From assembly GCA_947259705.1 (NCBI GenBank), contig CAMYNL010000013.1, positions 1-63,012 of the forward strand: a DNA stretch of 63,012 nucleotides, read 5' to 3'. Position 1 is the first letter of the stretch. Each line of letters opens with the position of its first letter. The DNA is from an uncultured Gammaproteobacteria bacterium. GTDB taxonomy: Bacteria; Pseudomonadota; Gammaproteobacteria; Arenicellales; JAANXG01. The notes below the pieces were generated by a model. It saw nothing but the letters and a program-made list of their open reading frames with translations, did not search any database and was not told the DNA's origin. This document shows, piece by piece, positions 43,842 through 54,014 of the stretch. The translations under genes and the position numbers were made by a program.

Positions 43842-45755
43842 ATGTTATCTCAGATCCGCGAGCGAGCAACGGGGTGGATAGCGTGGATGATCGTGATCCT
43901 GATCAGCATCCCGTTCGCATTGTGGGGCGTCAACGAATACTTCGCCGGCGGCGGCGATATCAATGTCGCCACGGTGAACGGTGAAGATATCAGCCAGCAG
44001 GACTATAGGTTCGCCCTTGAAGATCAGCGCAATGCACTGCGCCGGGCCCTGGGTGACAACTTCGATCCTGACCAGGTCAACAGCGAAGAATTCAAGCGTG
44101 GCGTGCTGGATGACCTGATCACCCAGACCCTGCTGACTACCTCGGCGCGCGAATCGGGCCACCGGATGGGAGACGTCCAGTTGAGCGATTTCATCCGCGA
44201 AGCGCAGCGGTTCCAGCGGGACGGGAAATTCGACGAGACGCTGTACGAACGGGCGGTCGCGGGCATGGGCTTGAGCCCACCCGGCTTCGAGGCACAACTA
44301 CGCCAGCAAAGCGTACTGCAGCAGGTCCGCGACGGTTATCAGCAGACCGCATTTATTACCGCCGAGGACGAGAAACGACTGCTCGAACTCGCCCTGCAGG
44401 AAAGGACCTTCGACTATGCCACGGTGCTGCCCCAGCGATTCGAGAAGGAGATCCAGATCAGCGAGGAGCAGATCAAGCAGGAATACGAAAACAACAGCGA
44501 CGCCTATCGCCGACCGGACCGCATCAAGGTGCAATACGTCCAGCTGCGGGTCTCCGACCTCGCGGAGGGAATCGAGCCGGACGAGGAAGCGGTGCGCCGC
44601 CTGTACGAGAATTCCCGGGAGCGTTTCGTTACCCCGGAGCAGCGGCGCGCCAGTCATATTCTCTTGCAGGTCGACGAAAACGCCGCCGACGAGCAGCAGC
44701 AGCAGGCCCTGGAACAGGCGCAGTCGCTGCTGCAGAGAGTAAAAGCAGGCGAGGATTTTGCCGCGTTGGCCGGGGAGTTCTCCCAGGATCCGGGGTCCGC
44801 GGCACAAGGGGGCGATCTTGGGGTCATCGTCAAGGGCGCCATGGTGAAGCCGTTCGAGGACACGGTATTGGGGATGGCCGAGGGCGAGGTCAGTGAACCG
44901 GTCAAGACCCGTTTCGGCTATCACCTGATCAAGTTGACGGAACTGAAGGGTGAGCAGGTGAAGCCGTTCGAGGAGGTTCGCGGCCAGCTCAAACAGGAGG
45001 AGCGGAGACGGCAGGCGGAAGCGATATTCATCGACCAGGCGGAGACCTTTCGTAACCTCGCCTATGAGCAACCCGAGACGCTGGAGCCGGTAGTGGAAGA
45101 ACTCGGCCTGGAGCTGAAGACCAGTGACTGGTTCTCCCGCGAAATCGGGGCCGGCATCGCGGCCAGCCCGAAGGTGAGGGAGGCGGCGTTTGCCGATGAT
45201 GTGTTTCGAGAGGGACTGAACAGCGAGGCTATAGAACTCGACCTCAATTCACTGCTTGCCCTGCGCCGGCTCGAGGCCGAGCCCTCGAAGCTTCGGCCGC
45301 TGGAGGAAGTGGCGGATGATATCGAAGCCAAGCTGAAGCGGGCAGCGGCGCAGGAGAAGGCCAGGACATGGGGCGAGGAACAGCTGGAGGAACTGCGCAA
45401 GGGCGCATCGTGGGACGGCCTGCTAACTGAACACGCTCTCGAGATGCGGAATGCGACCCGTCGACGTTCAGGGTTCGAGCCGCAACCGCGGCGTGCGGTG
45501 CGGGACGAGGTATTCCGGGTGCCGGCCCCGGACGATCAACAGCCGACTTACGGTGGTGTGGCGCTGGATGACGGGGGTTATGTGCTGTTCCGCGTCACCG
45601 CCGTGGAGCCGGGTGATTCCTCGCAGGCCGACGACCAGCTGAAACAAAGGGTGGCCAACGCGCTGAAACAACGGCGGGGACTTGACGACTACCTCAGCTA
45701 CCGGGCAGGGCTGAGGGACAAGGCCGATATCAAGGTCTACGCAGACCAGCTGTAG
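43842..45755 (+). CDS. ppiD: PpiD, periplasmic folding chaperone
   Basis: Inner-membrane-anchored SurA/PpiD-type chaperone that helps proteins leaving the Sec translocon. One N-terminal membrane helix (GWIAWMIVILISIPFALWGV) follows a short cytoplasmic end. SurA_N-like helical regions surround a parvulin domain (about 265-360: RASHILLQVDENA, FAALAGEFSQDPGSAAQGGD, MVKPFEDTVLGMAEGEVSEP, FGYHLIKLTEL). 637 residues, close to E. coli PpiD (623). Starts 78 bases after the tRNA-Asp gene, beyond a terminator. Convergent with fabI. Confidence 0.95.
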   Translation: MLSQIRERATGWIAWMIVILISIPFALWGVNEYFAGGGDINVATVNGEDISQQDYRFALEDQRNALRRALGDNFDPDQVNSEEFKRGVLDDLITQTLLTTSARESGHRMGDVQLSDFIREAQRFQRDGKFDETLYERAVAGMGLSPPGFEAQLRQQSVLQQVRDGYQQTAFITAEDEKRLLELALQERTFDYATVLPQRFEKEIQISEEQIKQEYENNSDAYRRPDRIKVQYVQLRVSDLAEGIEPDEEAVRRLYENSRERFVTPEQRRASHILLQVDENAADEQQQQALEQAQSLLQRVKAGEDFAALAGEFSQDPGSAAQGGDLGVIVKGAMVKPFEDTVLGMAEGEVSEPVKTRFGYHLIKLTELKGEQVKPFEEVRGQLKQEERRRQAEAIFIDQAETFRNLAYEQPETLEPVVEELGLELKTSDWFSREIGAGIAASPKVREAAFADDVFREGLNSEAIELDLNSLLALRRLEAEPSKLRPLEEVADDIEAKLKRAAAQEKARTWGEEQLEELRKGASWDGLLTEHALEMRNATRRRSGFEPQPRRAVRDEVFRVPAPDDQQPTYGGVALDDGGYVLFRVTAVEPGDSSQADDQLKQRVANALKQRRGLDDYLSYRAGLRDKADIKVYADQL

Positions 45756-45809
45756 CGGATTACTGCCGGGTGCCGGCCCTGCGGGTCCGGGGTTCCCGGC
45801 CGGTTGCTC

Positions 45810-46601
45810 TTAGTCCAAGAAGCGGTCGCTCATGCCCACCATGTTGAAACCAGCGTCCACGTACATGATCTCACCGGTGATGCCCGACGCAAGGTCTGAA
45901 CACAGGAACGCCGCAGTGTTGCCCACCTCTTCGATGGTGACACCCCGACCCAAGGGCACCATCTTTTCGTAGTACTCCATCATCTTCCTGAAGCCACGAA
46001 TGCCGGATGCCGCAAGCGTTCGGATTGGGCCGGCCGATATGGCGTTCACTCGTATACCCTCGGGCCCCAGGGTTTGCGCCATGTAGCGCACGTTCGCTTC
46101 CAGACTGGCCTTGGCAAGTCCCATCACGTTATAGCCGGGCATGGCCCGAACCGAGCCGATATAGGAAAGAGTCAGCAAGGAGCCATTGCGGCCGGACAAC
46201 ATCCCCCGACCCGCCTTGGCCAGCGCGGCGAAGCTGTAGGAACTGATATCGTGCGCGGCGCGGAAGCCTTCGCGCGTCACCGCGTCCAGGTAAAGACCTT
46301 CCAGTTCCTCTCGGGGTGCGTAGGCGACACAGTGTACGATCGAATCAAGACCATTCCAGTAGTTGTCCAGTTCGGAGAACACCGCCTCGATCTGTTCATC
46401 GCTGGCCACGTCCAGGGGCAGTACGATGTCGGAATCAACCTGGGACGCAAACTTCTCTACACGGGCCTGCAGTTTTTCGGTCTGATACGTAAAAGCGAGT
46501 TCGGCGCCCTCGCGGTGCATGGCCTGCGCAATGCCCCAGGCAATTGAACGGTTACTGGCGACGCCGACGATCAATGCGCGTTTTCCGGTCAGGAATCCCA
46601 T
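45810..46601 (-). CDS. fabI: Enoyl-ACP reductase (NADH) FabI
   Basis: Reduces trans-2-enoyl-ACP in the last step of each fatty-acid elongation cycle; triclosan target in its class. Rossmann dehydrogenase of 263 residues: [17 protein letters not shown] nucleotide site, [18 protein letters not shown], and the active-site Tyr-x6-Lys in [16 protein letters not shown] (with the earlier Tyr in [10 protein letters not shown]), then [19 protein letters not shown] 46601 is the family start. Divergent from the ABC importer genes. Confidence 0.97.
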   Translation of the reverse strand: MGFLTGKRALIVGVASNRSIAWGIAQAMHREGAELAFTYQTEKLQARVEKFASQVDSDIVLPLDVASDEQIEAVFSELDNYWNGLDSIVHCVAYAPREELEGLYLDAVTREGFRAAHDISSYSFAALAKAGRGMLSGRNGSLLTLSYIGSVRAMPGYNVMGLAKASLEANVRYMAQTLGPEGIRVNAISAGPIRTLAASGIRGFRKMMEYYEKMVPLGRGVTIEEVGNTAAFLCSDLASGITGEIMYVDAGFNMVGMSDRFLD

Positions 46602-46657
46602 AGATACTCCCAGTTGGCGTTATAATCGATTCCGGTGCAAGCTTCCGTGATCCGTCC

Positions 46658-48838
46658 TTGTATAACAAGCTGCCAGGTCTGTCAAAGTCGATATACTTGC
46701 GTAACATCATGGCCGTCGCTGCGGCGATGTCGGTGTTTGGCGTCGACGCAAGATTGAACAATCCCTATCCGGCAGAAGAGTCTGTCGATAACATCGTCTA
46801 TTCATCGTTCTCCGAGCGGCCCAAGCATCTGGATCCGGCACGCGCATACAGTTCGGACGAGTACGGCTTCATCGCCCAGATCTACGAGCCGCCGCTGCAA
46901 TATCATTTTCTGGAGCGGCCTTACACCCTGGTCCCACTCACTGCCGACGGCATGCCCGAAGTCAGGTTTTTTGATGCGTCGGGAAAGCAACTGCCGGATA
47001 GCGCGGAAGCCGCGGTCGTCGCCTACACGGAATACGAAGTAAGACTAAGGCCGGGTGTCATGTATCAGCCCCATCCCGCGCTGGCACACGACGGACGGGG
47101 CCGCTACCTGTACCATGATCTCACGGCAAAGCAGGTCGACTCGTTGCGTAAGCTTGATGACTTTGCTGAAACCGGCAGCCGGGGGCTGCGCGCCGATGAC
47201 TATGTTTACCAGATAAAACGACTGGCGGATCCGCAGACGCATTCGCCCATCGCGGGAGTAATGGCGCAGTACATAGTTGGATTCGGCGATCTCGCCGAAA
47301 AAATCAAGAGCGCCCGTGAGCAATCCGGGACAGGTTATCTGGATTTGCGTGAGTTCGAACTGAGCGGGGTCGAGGTCGTCGACGCGCATACCTACCGGGT
47401 AAGGGTAAAGCGCAAGTACCCTCAGTTCCTGTACTGGCAGGCGATGCCTTTCTTTGCCGCCATGCCCTGGGAAGCCGACAGATTCTACGGCCAGCCCGGA
47501 CTTGCCGAGCGCAACATTACATTGGATTGGTACCCGATCGGCACCGGCCCGTTCATGCTCGCGGAAAACAATCCGAATCTGCGGATGGTGCTGGCGCGCA
47601 ATCCGAATTTTCACGGGGAGGCCTACCCGGTAAGCGGCGAGCGCGAGGATGAGATCGCGGGTCTGTTGGAGGATGCCGGCGCAATGATGCCGTTCATCGA
47701 CAAGGCCATCTACAGCCTGGAGAAGGAATCCATCCCCCGCTGGAACAAGTTTCTCCAGGGTTATTACGACAACTCCGGCATCAGTTCCGACAGCTTCGAC
47801 CAGGCTATCCAGTTTACGACTCAGGGGGATGCCGGTCTCACGGAATCCATGGCGGAGCGGGGTATAGAACTCACCACGTCGGTGCAGGCGAGTATCTTTT
47901 ACATGGGCTTCAACATGCTCGATGACAATATCGGCGGCGGCAGCGAACGGGCCCGCAAGCTTCGCCACGCGATCTCCATCGCGGTGGACTTCGAAGAATT
48001 CATTTCCATATTTACCAACGGCCGCGGCGTGCCTGCTCAGGGACCGTTACCGCCGGGGATCTTCGGTCACAGGGATGGTGAGGAGGGCATAAACCCATAC
48101 GTATACGACTGGGTCGATGCCAGGCCACGGCGAAAACCGATTGAAGCGGCGCGTCAGTTGATGCGGGAAGCGGGGTATGACGATGGCATTGATCAACAGA
48201 CCGGAAGACCACTGGTGCTGCATTTCGAAGCGGTCGCCCGGGGCCCGGACGACAAGGCCCGCCTGAACTGGATACGTAAACAGTTCGACAAACTCGGGAT
48301 CCAGCTGGTGGTCCGGTCCACCGACTACAACCGGTTTCGTGAAAAGATGTTGAAGGGGACGGGGGAAATCTTTTTCTGGGGCTGGAATGCGGATTATCCC
48401 GACTCTGAGAATTTCCTGTTTCTCCTGTATGGCCCGAACTCCAAGGCCAAATTCAACGGTGAAAACGCAAGCAACTATGCGAACCCGGAATTCGACGGTT
48501 TGTTCGAGAAAATGAAAAACATGGACAATGGCCCGGAACGAAAACGTATCATCGACCGGATGGTGAACATCGCGCGCCGCGATGCGCCGTGGTTGTGGGG
48601 CTTCCACCCCAAGAGCTTTTCCCTGTTTCATTCCTGGTACCGAAACGTCAAGCCGAACCTGATGGCGAACAACACGCTGAAGTACAAGCGTGTCGATCCG
48701 GAACTGCGACATCGTTTGCGGGAGGAATGGAACGAGCCTGTCCTGTGGCCGATCGGGATGGTTGGCGGATTGCTGGTCCTGAGCGTGATCCCGGCGGTGG
48801 TAAGCTTCCGCCGGCGGGAGAGGAGCACCGCGCTGTGA
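46658..48838 (+). CDS. Peptide-type ABC binding protein with C-terminal membrane anchor
   Basis: Extracellular solute-binding protein of family 5 (DppA/OppA/YejA-like), 726 residues. Family traits: an early block HLDPARAYSSDEYGFIAQIY, the segment WYPIGTGPFMLAENNPNLR, NPNFHGEAYP and the C-terminal EIFFWGWNADYPDSENFLFL. A hydrophobic N-terminal segment (IMAVAAAMSVFGVDA) can serve as signal. Unlike standard members, it ends with a membrane helix (WPIGMVGGLLVLSVIPAVV) and basic tail, so it may be tethered to the inner membrane at its C-terminus. TTG 46658 is the longest start; ATG 46709 is possible. The stop overlaps the GTG of the permease gene. Confidence 0.85.
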   Translation: MYNKLPGLSKSIYLRNIMAVAAAMSVFGVDARLNNPYPAEESVDNIVYSSFSERPKHLDPARAYSSDEYGFIAQIYEPPLQYHFLERPYTLVPLTADGMPEVRFFDASGKQLPDSAEAAVVAYTEYEVRLRPGVMYQPHPALAHDGRGRYLYHDLTAKQVDSLRKLDDFAETGSRGLRADDYVYQIKRLADPQTHSPIAGVMAQYIVGFGDLAEKIKSAREQSGTGYLDLREFELSGVEVVDAHTYRVRVKRKYPQFLYWQAMPFFAAMPWEADRFYGQPGLAERNITLDWYPIGTGPFMLAENNPNLRMVLARNPNFHGEAYPVSGEREDEIAGLLEDAGAMMPFIDKAIYSLEKESIPRWNKFLQGYYDNSGISSDSFDQAIQFTTQGDAGLTESMAERGIELTTSVQASIFYMGFNMLDDNIGGGSERARKLRHAISIAVDFEEFISIFTNGRGVPAQGPLPPGIFGHRDGEEGINPYVYDWVDARPRRKPIEAARQLMREAGYDDGIDQQTGRPLVLHFEAVARGPDDKARLNWIRKQFDKLGIQLVVRSTDYNRFREKMLKGTGEIFFWGWNADYPDSENFLFLLYGPNSKAKFNGENASNYANPEFDGLFEKMKNMDNGPERKRIIDRMVNIARRDAPWLWGFHPKSFSLFHSWYRNVKPNLMANNTLKYKRVDPELRHRLREEWNEPVLWPIGMVGGLLVLSVIPAVVSFRRRERSTAL

Positions 48839-49812
48839 TCGCCTATATCGTCCGCCGGTTGCTGTATGCGATCCCCATACTCATCGGTGTCAATCTGCTG
48901 ACCTTCGTCCTGTTTTTCGTCGTCAATACACCGGACGATATCGCACGTTCTCAGCTCGGCGATCGCCGCGTCACCCAGGAGGCCATCGACTCGTGGAAAG
49001 CGGTCAACGGCTACGATCGTCCCATTGTCTTCAATACCAAGGTGGCGGGTGTCGAAAAACTGACCAATACCATTTTTTTCGATAAGTCCGTGCGGTTGTT
49101 CGCGTTCGACTTCGGGCGCTCGGACAGCGGCCGGGATATCTCCTATGACATTTCCCAGCGCATGTGGCCGAGCCTCGTCATCGCCGTGCCGACGCTGCTG
49201 GTCGGCATCCTGGTGAATATCACCTTCGCGATGTTGATAGCGTTCTTCCGCGCCACCTATATCGATTTCTGGGGTGTGGTGCTGTGCGTAATATTGCTTT
49301 CCATTTCCTCGCTGTTCTACATCATCGCCGGACAGTATCTGTTGAGCAAGCTGTTCCACCTGGTTCCGATCTCTGGATACGACACCGGGCTCAACGCCCT
49401 CAAGTTTCTCATCCTGCCGGTTGTGATCAGCGTCATCCACGGCATCGGAAGTGGTACGCGCTGGTATCGGACGATTTTTCTCGAGGAGATAGGCAAGGAT
49501 TACGTGCGCACGGCGCGGGCCAAGGGCCTCGGCGAGGGAATTGTGCTTTTCCGTCACGTTCTGAAGAACGCGATGATACCCATCCTGACTGGCGTGGTGG
49601 TGGTACTGCCCCTGTTGTTCATGGGCAGCCTGATCACTGAGTCGTTTTTCGGGATTCCCGGGCTGGGCAGTTACACCATCGAGGGTATTCAGCGGCAGGA
49701 CTTTGCAATCGTAAGATCCATGGTCTTTCTGGGCTCAGTGCTCTATATCTTCGGCCTGATCCTCACCGACATCTCGTATACGCTGGTGGATCCCCGGGTC
49801 CGCTTCAGTTAA
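48835..49812 (+). CDS. Peptide ABC transporter permease, DppB/OppB type
   Basis: Inner-membrane permease of 325 residues with about six helices. Opens with IAYIVRRLLYAIPILIGVNL, the usual DppB start, and has the EAA loop contacting the ATPase (EIGKDYVRTARAKGLGEGIV, then RHVLKNAMIPILTG) and GSLITESFFGIPGLG near the end. Periplasmic loop 1 is longer than usual (about residues 32-100). GTG 48835 overlaps the binding-protein stop. Second gene of a four-gene importer. Confidence 0.92.
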   Translation: MIAYIVRRLLYAIPILIGVNLLTFVLFFVVNTPDDIARSQLGDRRVTQEAIDSWKAVNGYDRPIVFNTKVAGVEKLTNTIFFDKSVRLFAFDFGRSDSGRDISYDISQRMWPSLVIAVPTLLVGILVNITFAMLIAFFRATYIDFWGVVLCVILLSISSLFYIIAGQYLLSKLFHLVPISGYDTGLNALKFLILPVVISVIHGIGSGTRWYRTIFLEEIGKDYVRTARAKGLGEGIVLFRHVLKNAMIPILTGVVVVLPLLFMGSLITESFFGIPGLGSYTIEGIQRQDFAIVRSMVFLGSVLYIFGLILTDISYTLVDPRVRFS

Positions 49813-49829
49813 CGCGGTTCCTCTACGCA

Positions 49830-51230
49830 ATGCTCGTTTTATTCTGGACCGATCTGCTGATATTCGTGCTGCTGGCAGCGGCCATTGCCTTTTCGGTTTA
49901 CGCTTACCGCCGGGAGCACCTGCGCGCCCCATGGCGAAGAGTCGGGCGCAGCAGGGTGGCGATGGGTGCACTGGTGATATTGTCCGCTTATGTCGCAGTC
50001 GGTCTGCTGGATTCGATCCATTACCGGCAGGAACTGGAGACAAGGACCGCCGGCGGGCAGAGCCAGTACTCCAACGAGGTGCTGAGCCTGTTCGACTGGA
50101 TGGTGATGCCGCTCAAGACCCGGGGCGAGAAGACCTACTCGGCGCCCTTTGCCACCCATCTCTATGCCAAGGAGACCGTGGAGCGGGCAGATGGGAGCCA
50201 GCAGCGGTTGTATCCGCGTCTGGTATTCGGCGGCGCACAGCTGCGAGACCCGGCCGAGCGTGGCGCCGACATAGCGCAACGGGCAACCATCGGCGCACTC
50301 AAAGGGTCAGCGCTGTGGCTGCTGGTTGCAACGTTTGTGGTACAGGCGGCGGCCTGGCGAAGCGGGACGGGATTTCGACTTCTGGCCGCTGAGATCCGGG
50401 GCGATTTGACCATGACGCGCTGGCGCGCGGCGTTGCTGACGTTTCTGGTGTTGCTGGTGATCGTGTTCGTGGCCGCGGAGCTGAGCTCCGGGTACCATAT
50501 CCTGGGGACCGATAAGGTAGGCGAGAGCGTGTTCTACCAGACCCTCAAGAGTATCAGGACGGGGCTGGTGATCGGCACCCTGACCACCCTGGTGATGCTG
50601 CCTTTTGCCATCCTGCTCGGGATCATGGCCGGTTATTTCGGCGGCTGGGTCGACGACGTCATCCAATACATCTACACCACCTTGAATTCCATCCCCGGCG
50701 TGTTGCTGATCGCGGCCGCGGTGCTGATGCTGCAGGTATACCTGGATAACCGTTCCGCGGAATTCGCCAGTGTCGCCGAGCGCGCCGATCTGCGGTTGCT
50801 CTTCCTATGTCTGATACTGGGGGTCACCAGTTGGACCGGATTGTGTCGTTATCTGCGCGGTGAATCTCTGAAGCTGCGCGAAATCGACTATGTGCAGGCC
50901 GCCACCGCGCTGGGGGTCGGTCATTTCACCATCATCGTCCGTCACCTGCTCCCCAACGTGATGCACATCGTGCTGATCACCGTGGTTCTCGATTTCAGCG
51001 GGCTAGTGCTCGCGGAGGCAGTGCTGTCCTATGTGCAGATAGGCGTTGATCCAACGATGAACAGCTGGGGCAACATGATCAACAGCGCGCGTCTCGAGAT
51101 GGCGCGGGAACCCATCGTATGGTGGTCGCTTTTCGCGGCCTTCCTGTTCATGTTCACTTTGGTGTTGGCGGCCAACCTTTTCTCGGACGCGGTGCGGGAT
51201 GCTTTTGATCCGCGGCTGCGTAACCGGTAA
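49830..51230 (+). CDS. Peptide ABC transporter permease, DppC/OppC type, extended
   Basis: 466 residues, longer than the usual 280-340. An extra N-terminal helix (DLLIFVLLAAAIAFSVYAY) precedes the DppC-like one (RVAMGALVILSAYVAVGLLD) and a periplasmic region of about 100 residues. Another helix at about 153-175 leads to the conserved core: GTDKVGESVFYQTLKSIRTG, FGGWVDDVIQYIYTTLNSIP, and EAA loop REIDYVQAATALGVGHF with RHLLPNVMHIVL. Eighteen bases after the first permease gene, four bases before the ATPase gene. Confidence 0.9.
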   Translation: MLVLFWTDLLIFVLLAAAIAFSVYAYRREHLRAPWRRVGRSRVAMGALVILSAYVAVGLLDSIHYRQELETRTAGGQSQYSNEVLSLFDWMVMPLKTRGEKTYSAPFATHLYAKETVERADGSQQRLYPRLVFGGAQLRDPAERGADIAQRATIGALKGSALWLLVATFVVQAAAWRSGTGFRLLAAEIRGDLTMTRWRAALLTFLVLLVIVFVAAELSSGYHILGTDKVGESVFYQTLKSIRTGLVIGTLTTLVMLPFAILLGIMAGYFGGWVDDVIQYIYTTLNSIPGVLLIAAAVLMLQVYLDNRSAEFASVAERADLRLLFLCLILGVTSWTGLCRYLRGESLKLREIDYVQAATALGVGHFTIIVRHLLPNVMHIVLITVVLDFSGLVLAEAVLSYVQIGVDPTMNSWGNMINSARLEMAREPIVWWSLFAAFLFMFTLVLAANLFSDAVRDAFDPRLRNR

Positions 51231-51234
51231 ACGT

Positions 51235-53256
51235 ATGAGCGGGTTGATTCTGCAAGTCGAAGGGCTCAGCACCCACCTGGGCAGTGAGTCGGAACCGGTG
51301 CAAGCGGTGGACTGTGTGAGCTTTGAAGTTCGCCGCGGCGAAACTTTCGCACTGCTCGGCGAATCGGGCTGTGGCAAATCCATGACTGCGCTGACCCTGA
51401 TGCGCCTGCTGCCGAGTTCGGGTCGCGTGGTCGGCGGGGCGGTGCTGTTCGAGGGGCAGGACCTACTCAAACTGTCGGAGGCCGACATGCGCCGCGTGCG
51501 TGGTGGTGGAATCTCGATGATCTTCCAGGAGCCCATGACGTCGCTGAACCCCGTGCTCACTGTCGGGCAACAGATCACGGAGTCGCTCACCGCCCACCGG
51601 GGACTGCGGGGGGGGCGGGCCCGGAGCGAGGCCATGGAGCTGTTGCAAGCGGTGGGGATACCTGACCCTTATCAGCGCATCTACGAATATCCGCATCAGT
51701 TGTCGGGGGGAATGAAGCAGCGCGTGATGATCGCCATCGCGCTGGCGAACGAGCCCGAACTGCTGATTGCAGATGAACCCACTACCGCACTGGATGTGAC
51801 CATCCAGGCGCAGGTACTGGAACTGATGCGTTCCCTGCAACGTGATCGCGGCATGTCGATCATGTTCATTACCCACGACCTCGGCGTGGTGGCTGAGATG
51901 GCCGACCGAGTCGCGGTGATGTATGCCGGTCAACTCGTGGAGCAGGCGAGCCGCAACGAATTTTTTACCGAGCCCAAACACCCCTACAGCCAGAAGTTGT
52001 TCGACTCGCTGCCGGACAAGGACAAACGGGATCGGCAGCTCTATGTGATCGAGGGTTTCGTACCCTCCCTGCAGACCGAGTTCAGGGGATGCCGTTTCGC
52101 TCCCCGCTGTCATCGGGCATTCGATCGCTGCCGAGGGGAGGAACCGCCGCGCACCACCGTGAACGGAAGACAGGTATTCTGCCACCTCTATGGCGGTGAC
52201 AGTCTCGCCGCGGAGGCCGGGCCGGTGTCGACGCCGGGCCGGCCCCACGGCGGCAGGATCCCCCTCGCGAGCAAGGCAGCGTTGCTCCGGATCCGTAACA
52301 TGAAGGTCCATTTTCCCATCCACAGCGGGGTTTTCCGTCGCGTAGCCGGCTATGTGAAGGCAGTGGACGGGATAAACCTGGAAATCCCGCAGGGCCATAC
52401 GCTGGCGCTGGTCGGGGAGTCCGGTTGTGGCAAGACCACGGCCGGTAAAGGCATCCTGCAATTGATCCCGCCGACTGGGGGCAGTGTGATCTTCGCTGGA
52501 CAGGAGTTGACCACGCTGTCGCATGCAGAACTGCGCAGCCACCGCGACGACATGCAGATCATCTTCCAGGACCCATACTCATCCATGAACCCGCGGATGC
52601 TGGTCGGCGACATCATCTCCGAAGGTCTTCGGGCCCAGGGTAGAGCGGCCGCGCCGGCGCAGCTGCAGGCGAGGATCGAGCAACTGCTGGACCAGGTCGG
52701 GCTTGCCGCGGACAGCGTGGCCAGGTACCCACACGAGTTCTCCGGTGGTCAGCGCCAGCGTATCTCCATCGCCCGGGCGCTGGCGGTGGATCCGCACCTG
52801 ATCGTCTGCGATGAACCGACCAGCGCGCTGGACGTGTCCGTGCAGGCACAGATCCTGAACCTGCTGAAACAACTGCAGGACGACCTGGGTATATCTTTCC
52901 TGTTCATCACCCACGACATTTCCGTCGTGGCCTATCTCGCCCACGAGGTTGCCGTGATGTATCTGGGGCGCATCGTGGAGCAGGGATCGGTGGAGGATGT
53001 GCTGGACCGGCCGCGGCATCCTTACACCCAGGCGCTGCTGTCGGCGGTGCCCACCATGGATGTCGACAGCGGCCGCGACGTGATCCGGCTCGTAGGCGAC
53101 ATGCCATCGCCGTCAAATCCGCCGAGCGGCTGTTATTTCCATCCCCGCTGCCCCGCCGCGATGGCGATATGCCGGGACCGCTATCCCGCGTTAACCCGCC
53201 TCGGTAACGGACATGAGACCCGCTGCCACCTCTATCGCGCCGACCCCGGCGCCTGA
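51235..53256 (+). CDS. Fused double ATPase of the peptide importer (DppD-DppF/YejF type)
   Basis: 673 residues with two complete ABC cassettes. Cassette 1: Walker [15 protein letters not shown], signature [12 protein letters not shown], Walker [15 protein letters not shown]-loop [14 protein letters not shown]. Cassette 2: Walker [15 protein letters not shown], signature [12 protein letters not shown], Walker [14 protein letters not shown]-loop [13 protein letters not shown]. Each half ends with the oligopeptide-family C-terminal Cys domain ([32 protein letters not shown]), which in relatives can bind an iron-sulfur cluster. Completes the operon. The 3' end overlaps rsmJ by 44 bases. Confidence 0.95.
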   Translation: MSGLILQVEGLSTHLGSESEPVQAVDCVSFEVRRGETFALLGESGCGKSMTALTLMRLLPSSGRVVGGAVLFEGQDLLKLSEADMRRVRGGGISMIFQEPMTSLNPVLTVGQQITESLTAHRGLRGGRARSEAMELLQAVGIPDPYQRIYEYPHQLSGGMKQRVMIAIALANEPELLIADEPTTALDVTIQAQVLELMRSLQRDRGMSIMFITHDLGVVAEMADRVAVMYAGQLVEQASRNEFFTEPKHPYSQKLFDSLPDKDKRDRQLYVIEGFVPSLQTEFRGCRFAPRCHRAFDRCRGEEPPRTTVNGRQVFCHLYGGDSLAAEAGPVSTPGRPHGGRIPLASKAALLRIRNMKVHFPIHSGVFRRVAGYVKAVDGINLEIPQGHTLALVGESGCGKTTAGKGILQLIPPTGGSVIFAGQELTTLSHAELRSHRDDMQIIFQDPYSSMNPRMLVGDIISEGLRAQGRAAAPAQLQARIEQLLDQVGLAADSVARYPHEFSGGQRQRISIARALAVDPHLIVCDEPTSALDVSVQAQILNLLKQLQDDLGISFLFITHDISVVAYLAHEVAVMYLGRIVEQGSVEDVLDRPRHPYTQALLSAVPTMDVDSGRDVIRLVGDMPSPSNPPSGCYFHPRCPAAMAICRDRYPALTRLGNGHETRCHLYRADPGA

Positions 53257-54010
53257 GTCGTCGGTACGGGTCGCGGCGGCGGCGCAAGGCGACGTGGCCG
53301 CGGCACGGGATCTGGCGCGGATACTGGGACTGGCTCTCACACAGCCGCCCTACGATGCCGCCGGACTGGTGCTTGAGGTCACCTCGGGCCGGCTGCAGTT
53401 GCGCGACCCCAGGTCACCGCGCACCAGGCCGTTGAGCGCGGAGCTGTTTCCCGTCCGTATTCGGCGGCAGCGCCTGCCGCTGTCCAAGCGTGGACCGCTG
53501 GCCCTGGCAGTCGGGCGGCGCAGCCGGACAGTCGTGGATGCCACCGCGGGATGGGGCGCTGACTCCGGACTGTTGGCCGCCATGGGATACCGCGTCGTCA
53601 TGGTGGAACGCTCGCCGCTGCTTGCCGTGCTGCTGTCCGACGCCGTGCGGCGGGTGCAGCGCGAGCCAGGTGCAGCCGGGGGCAAGCTGGTCATCCCTGA
53701 ACTGGTACAGGCTGATGCGGTGGGCTACCTTTACCGCGTCACCACGCGCCCGGATTGTGTCTACATGGACCCCATGTTTCCGCCGAAACGCAACAGCGCG
53801 GCCCTGGCCAAGCGTCCGCTGCGGCTGTTGCGGGAGTTGGTGGGCGACGACGAGGATGCGGGGACACTGCTTGCAGCCGCGCGCACCGCGGCGCGAAGCC
53901 GGGTGGTGGTGAAGCGGCCAGACCATGCTCCGCCGCTGGCCGAAGACGTCGACCTGTCCCATGCCGGTAAACTGGTCCGGTATGACGTTTACCTGGCTCC
54001 CGCGCGCTGA
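53213..54010 (+). CDS. rsmJ: 16S rRNA (guanine1516-N2)-methyltransferase RsmJ
   Basis: SAM-dependent methyltransferase of the 30S subunit (YhiQ/DUF548). SAM site VVDATAGWGADSGLLAAMGY, acidic VVMVERSPLLAVLL, and the active-site strand DCVYMDPMFPPKRNSA, close to the DPMYP motif of E. coli RsmJ. The C-terminal VVVKRPDHAPPL block is typical. 265 residues. ATG 53213 lies within the end of the ATPase gene (44-base overlap); a later start cannot be excluded. rsmE follows after four bases, so the two rRNA methyltransferases are made together. Confidence 0.93.
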   Translation: MRPAATSIAPTPAPESSVRVAAAAQGDVAAARDLARILGLALTQPPYDAAGLVLEVTSGRLQLRDPRSPRTRPLSAELFPVRIRRQRLPLSKRGPLALAVGRRSRTVVDATAGWGADSGLLAAMGYRVVMVERSPLLAVLLSDAVRRVQREPGAAGGKLVIPELVQADAVGYLYRVTTRPDCVYMDPMFPPKRNSAALAKRPLRLLRELVGDDEDAGTLLAAARTAARSRVVVKRPDHAPPLAEDVDLSHAGKLVRYDVYLAPAR

Positions 54011-54014
54011 GACC

